Source: Synechococcaceae cyanobacterium (lineage in GTDB: Bacteria; Cyanobacteriota; Cyanobacteriia; PCC-6307; Cyanobiaceae). From it: a stretch of 16,491 bases of DNA. A model generated the notes under the pieces. The model was not told the origin of the DNA and ran no database searches. It saw only the letters and a program-made list of their open reading frames with translations. Numbering within the stretch: the first letter of the stretch is position 1; each line of letters begins with the position of its first letter. Below, piece by piece: positions 14,535 through 16,491 of the stretch. Position numbers and translations under genes: made by a program. The stretch lies in assembly GCA_947460085.1 (NCBI GenBank), contig CANHGA010000017.1:1-16491 (forward strand), in the 5' to 3' direction.

Positions 14535-14903
14535 ATGACCATTTACGTCGGCAATCTTTCCTTCGACGCCGAAGCGGAAGATGTGCAACACCTGTTCAGC
14601 CAATACGGCCAAGTGAGCAAGTGCAGCCTCCCCCTCGACCGCGACACCGGCCGCAAGCGCGGTTTCGCCTTCGTTGAGATGGCAAACGAGGCTGAAGAAG
14701 CCAAGGCCATTGAAGACCTCCAGGATGTGGAGTGGATGGGTCGCGCCATCCGGGTGAACAAAGCTGAGCCCCGCGGTGGCGGTGGTGGCGGCGGCTACAG
14801 CGGTGGCGGCGGCGGCAACCGTGGTGGCGGCGGCGGCTACGGCGGTGGCGGCGGCAACCGTGGTGGTGGCGGCGGCTATGGCGGCGGCGGCGGCCGTTAC
14901 TGA
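14535..14903 (+). CDS. RRM RNA-binding protein with glycine-rich tail
   Basis: This 122-residue protein consists of one RNA recognition motif (about 1-78) and a glycine-rich tail (81-122). RNP2 is IYVGNL (3-8) and RNP1 is KRGFAFVE (41-48), including the aromatic RNA contacts Phe44 and Phe46. The tail is built from near-repeats of 13-14 residues with alternating GGGGGNR and GGGGGY blocks, like plant and cyanobacterial glycine-rich RNA-binding proteins. These proteins are typically cold-induced and are thought to act on mRNA in the cytosol. There is no strong ribosome binding site before the ATG. The gene stands alone, with a long T-rich leader on one side and a strong terminator on the other. 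Confidence 0.95.
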   Translation: MTIYVGNLSFDAEAEDVQHLFSQYGQVSKCSLPLDRDTGRKRGFAFVEMANEAEEAKAIEDLQDVEWMGRAIRVNKAEPRGGGGGGGYSGGGGGNRGGGGGYGGGGGNRGGGGGYGGGGGRY

Positions 14904-14920
14904 GCCCAGCTCTGAATGCC

Positions 14921-14937
14921 GGGGCTCAATGAGCCCC
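14921..14937 (+). other. Hairpin in the 3' UTR of the RRM gene
   Basis: GGGGCTC (14921-14927), loop AAT, GAGCCCC (14931-14937) forms a 7-bp stem with no T-run after it, so it is not a terminator by itself. The left arm can instead pair with TGAGCCC at 14901-14907, which contains the RRM stop codon. Confidence 0.6.
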
Positions 14938-14952
14938 TAGCAAACCATCTCT

Positions 14953-14979
14953 AGCCGTCCCCTAGGGGACGGCTTTTTT
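14953..14979 (+). terminator. Rho-independent terminator of the RRM gene
   Basis: A perfect 22-bp palindrome (14953-14974, left arm AGCCGTCCCCT) runs straight into a T-run ending at 14979. The GC-rich stem followed by T6 is a textbook intrinsic terminator for plus-strand transcription. On the minus strand no T-run follows, so it probably does not stop desaturase transcripts. Confidence 0.92.
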
Positions 14980-15008
14980 GATGGACGAAACCGAAACCCA
15001 GCGGGGCG

Positions 15009-15881
15009 CTAACGCGCCGCCCGGGCCAGCAGGGCCCGGCGGGAAGGAATGCGCAGATCCCTGGCCCAGCCGCACCATTGGAGAAGCCGGATAAAGCGAT
15101 AGGTGGGATCGGGGAGCAGTTGCACATCCCCCTGGCGGAGGGTGAAACCCTGGCGCACGGAACCTTGAAAGGCGTGGTGCAGGTTGTGCCAACCCTCGCC
15201 CAGGGTGATCAGGGCCACCCAACCGTTGTTGCGGCTTGCATCCCCCGTGGCAAAGGGCTGGCTACCCGCCAGGTGGGCCACCGAATTGACCGTCGCCACC
15301 CCGTGATACAGGAGCGTGGTGCTCAAGCAGTAGGCCCCCAACCAGGCCCAGCCACCGATCTGCCAGGAGAGCGCCGCCAAGGCCACCATGGGCACGAAAT
15401 GGAGACGGTCGATCGCGCGCAGCACTGGATCGGCCTCCACATCGGCAGGCAGGGTTTCGGGGAAGAAACTGGAGGAGAGCAGCCAACCGGCCTGGGAACG
15501 CCACAGCCCCCTCAGCCCCCCAATCGGCGCCAGGGGGCTGTGGGGATCGGCGGCCCTATCCACATGGCGGTGATGTTGCTGATGGTGGGCTTTCCACCAG
15601 CTCGGCCCCATCTGGCCCGCCGAGGCCGCCACCAGGGAGCCAATCCAGGCCACGGGCTTGGGGGCCTTGTAGCTGCCATGGGTCAGGAGGCGGTGGTAGA
15701 TCGCCGTGGTGGCAAGCATCCTGATGGCGTAGAGCCCCAGGGCCCACAGCGCCGCACCCAGGCCTAGGCCCGTAAAAACGAGAATCAGGCAGCCCAGGTG
15801 GCTGAGAATGATGAGTACGGGCCCGCAGCTGTAAAGAACCCGCCGATATCCAAGATGCAAATCTGCTCCGCCCTGCGTCAC
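15009..15881 (-). CDS. Membrane fatty-acid (acyl) desaturase
   Basis: This 290-residue di-iron membrane desaturase has the three histidine boxes HRLLTH (63-68), HHQQHH (99-104) and HNLHH (232-236), plus the extra His203 in NSVAHLAG. Two pairs of hydrophobic helices (about 20-60 and 163-195) fit the acyl-lipid/acyl-CoA Delta-9 family (DesC-like). It inserts a double bond in a membrane acyl chain using O2 and an electron donor such as ferredoxin. The exact position specificity is not readable from the sequence. The start is GTG at 15881, with no in-frame ATG nearby and TTG eight codons in as an alternative. It is divergent from the APH/ATPase-like gene and converges on the RRM terminator. Confidence 0.9.
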   Translation of the reverse strand: MTQGGADLHLGYRRVLYSCGPVLIILSHLGCLILVFTGLGLGAALWALGLYAIRMLATTAIYHRLLTHGSYKAPKPVAWIGSLVAASAGQMGPSWWKAHHQQHHRHVDRAADPHSPLAPIGGLRGLWRSQAGWLLSSSFFPETLPADVEADPVLRAIDRLHFVPMVALAALSWQIGGWAWLGAYCLSTTLLYHGVATVNSVAHLAGSQPFATGDASRNNGWVALITLGEGWHNLHHAFQGSVRQGFTLRQGDVQLLPDPTYRFIRLLQWCGWARDLRIPSRRALLARAAR

Positions 15882-15922
15882 AAGTGAGACTTGACCCTAG
15901 GCAACGCACCATCACCTCTGAG

Positions 15923-16491
15923 GTGAATCCGGTAGGGGATGCCGATCCGGTGAAGGGGTTCGAGCCGGTGATCAGGGCCCTGCTCAAGCCCGGGGCCTAC
16001 CCCCATCCGGTGGCGGATCTGCACCTGCTCGAGACCCATCTCTCCTGGGTGATCCTCACGGGCCCCTACGCCTACAAGATCAAAAAACCGGTGGCGTTTG
16101 GGTTTGTGGATTTCTCCACCGAAGCCCTACGCGCCCAAGCCTGCCGCGAGGAACTGCGGCTCAACCGCCGGCTATCCCCCCAGCGCTACCTGGATCTGGT
16201 GGCAGTTTTGGGGCCCGGTGATGGGCCCGAGCTCACCAAAAACGAACTCACCCAAGCCGTGCGGATGGTGCAGTTCGATCAAAGCCAATTGTTGCCGGCG
16301 GTGCTGGAGCGGGGCGAACTCAGCGAGCCCCTGATCGCTGCCTTTGCAGAGCACTTGGCCCGCTTCCACAGTGGTGCCGCCCAGGCTCCGATGGGCTCCC
16401 CCTGGGGCCTGCCGGCGGCGGTAATCCAGCCGGTGCAGGACAACCTCACCGCCCTGGCCAGCTGCAGCACCGAGGCCGCCCGATTAGGGCG
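15923..16491 (+). CDS. Aminoglycoside phosphotransferase-like / ATP-binding protein, 5' part (cut by right edge)
   Basis: An open frame runs off the right edge, with about 189 residues visible. The block DLHLLETHLSWVILTGPYAYKIKKPVAFGFVDFS, followed by REELRLNRRLSP, is the N-terminal pattern of the conserved two-domain proteins made of an APH-like kinase domain and a C-terminal P-loop ATPase (COG2187/COG0645 type). Their true substrate is unknown and antibiotic modification should not be assumed. The start is uncertain: no ATG is available, and in-frame GTG codons occur at 15884, 15923 and 15950. GTG 15923 is chosen because it leaves a short leader before EPVIRALLKPGAYPHP. The gene is divergent from the desaturase with about 40 bp between starts. 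Confidence 0.82.
   Translation, partial: MNPVGDADPVKGFEPVIRALLKPGAYPHPVADLHLLETHLSWVILTGPYAYKIKKPVAFGFVDFSTEALRAQACREELRLNRRLSPQRYLDLVAVLGPGDGPELTKNELTQAVRMVQFDQSQLLPAVLERGELSEPLIAAFAEHLARFHSGAAQAPMGSPWGLPAAVIQPVQDNLTALASCSTEAARLG

Overview
The window looks like chromosomal DNA from a picocyanobacterium of the Synechococcus/Cyanobium type. The evidence is high-GC, tightly packed genes; two paralogous small proteins of a family I associate with these organisms (DUF3136); a SpeD with the cyanobacterial-type N-terminal extension; a Nif11-like peptide; and an RRM protein with a glycine-rich tail. No rRNA, tRNA, CRISPR array, insertion sequence or phage gene was seen.

Layout. Left edge: a 5' fragment of speD (minus) is divergent from a short acetate kinase gene (plus, 336-1451). 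The acetate kinase gene ends convergently, with overlapping ends, against a type II sulfide:quinone oxidoreductase-like gene (minus). Upstream of that lies DUF3136 copy A (minus), which is divergent from pyrC (plus). Between pyrC and a fused pyrF-pyrE gene sits an AT-richer patch (about 4200-4740). It carries two unrecognised small minus-strand genes, headed by a tandem 20-bp repeat that forms a chain of stop/start-overlapping mini-ORFs. pyrFE is followed 8 bases later by a CPA1-type cation/proton antiporter, then DUF3136 copy B, a gene-poor 311-bp gap, an RND pump with no adaptor gene beside it, and a two-TM K+-channel/RCK protein. Next is a minus-strand operon nif11-like, mlaE-like, mlaD-like, then divergently an RRM RNA-binding protein with a strong terminator. 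The right end has a fatty-acid desaturase (minus) and the 5' part of an aminoglycoside-phosphotransferase/ATPase-type gene (plus, cut by the edge).

How the genes fit together. pyrC and pyrFE cover three steps of de novo UMP synthesis: dihydroorotase, orotate phosphoribosyltransferase and OMP decarboxylase. The desaturase and the Mla-like pair point to membrane lipid handling. The antiporter, K+ channel and RND pump are transport functions. Most of this is ordinary core genome.

The least explained part is the 4229-4731 minus-strand patch. It is either a translationally coupled cassette of tiny ORFs or the frameshifted remains of one gene, and the sequence alone cannot decide between them.
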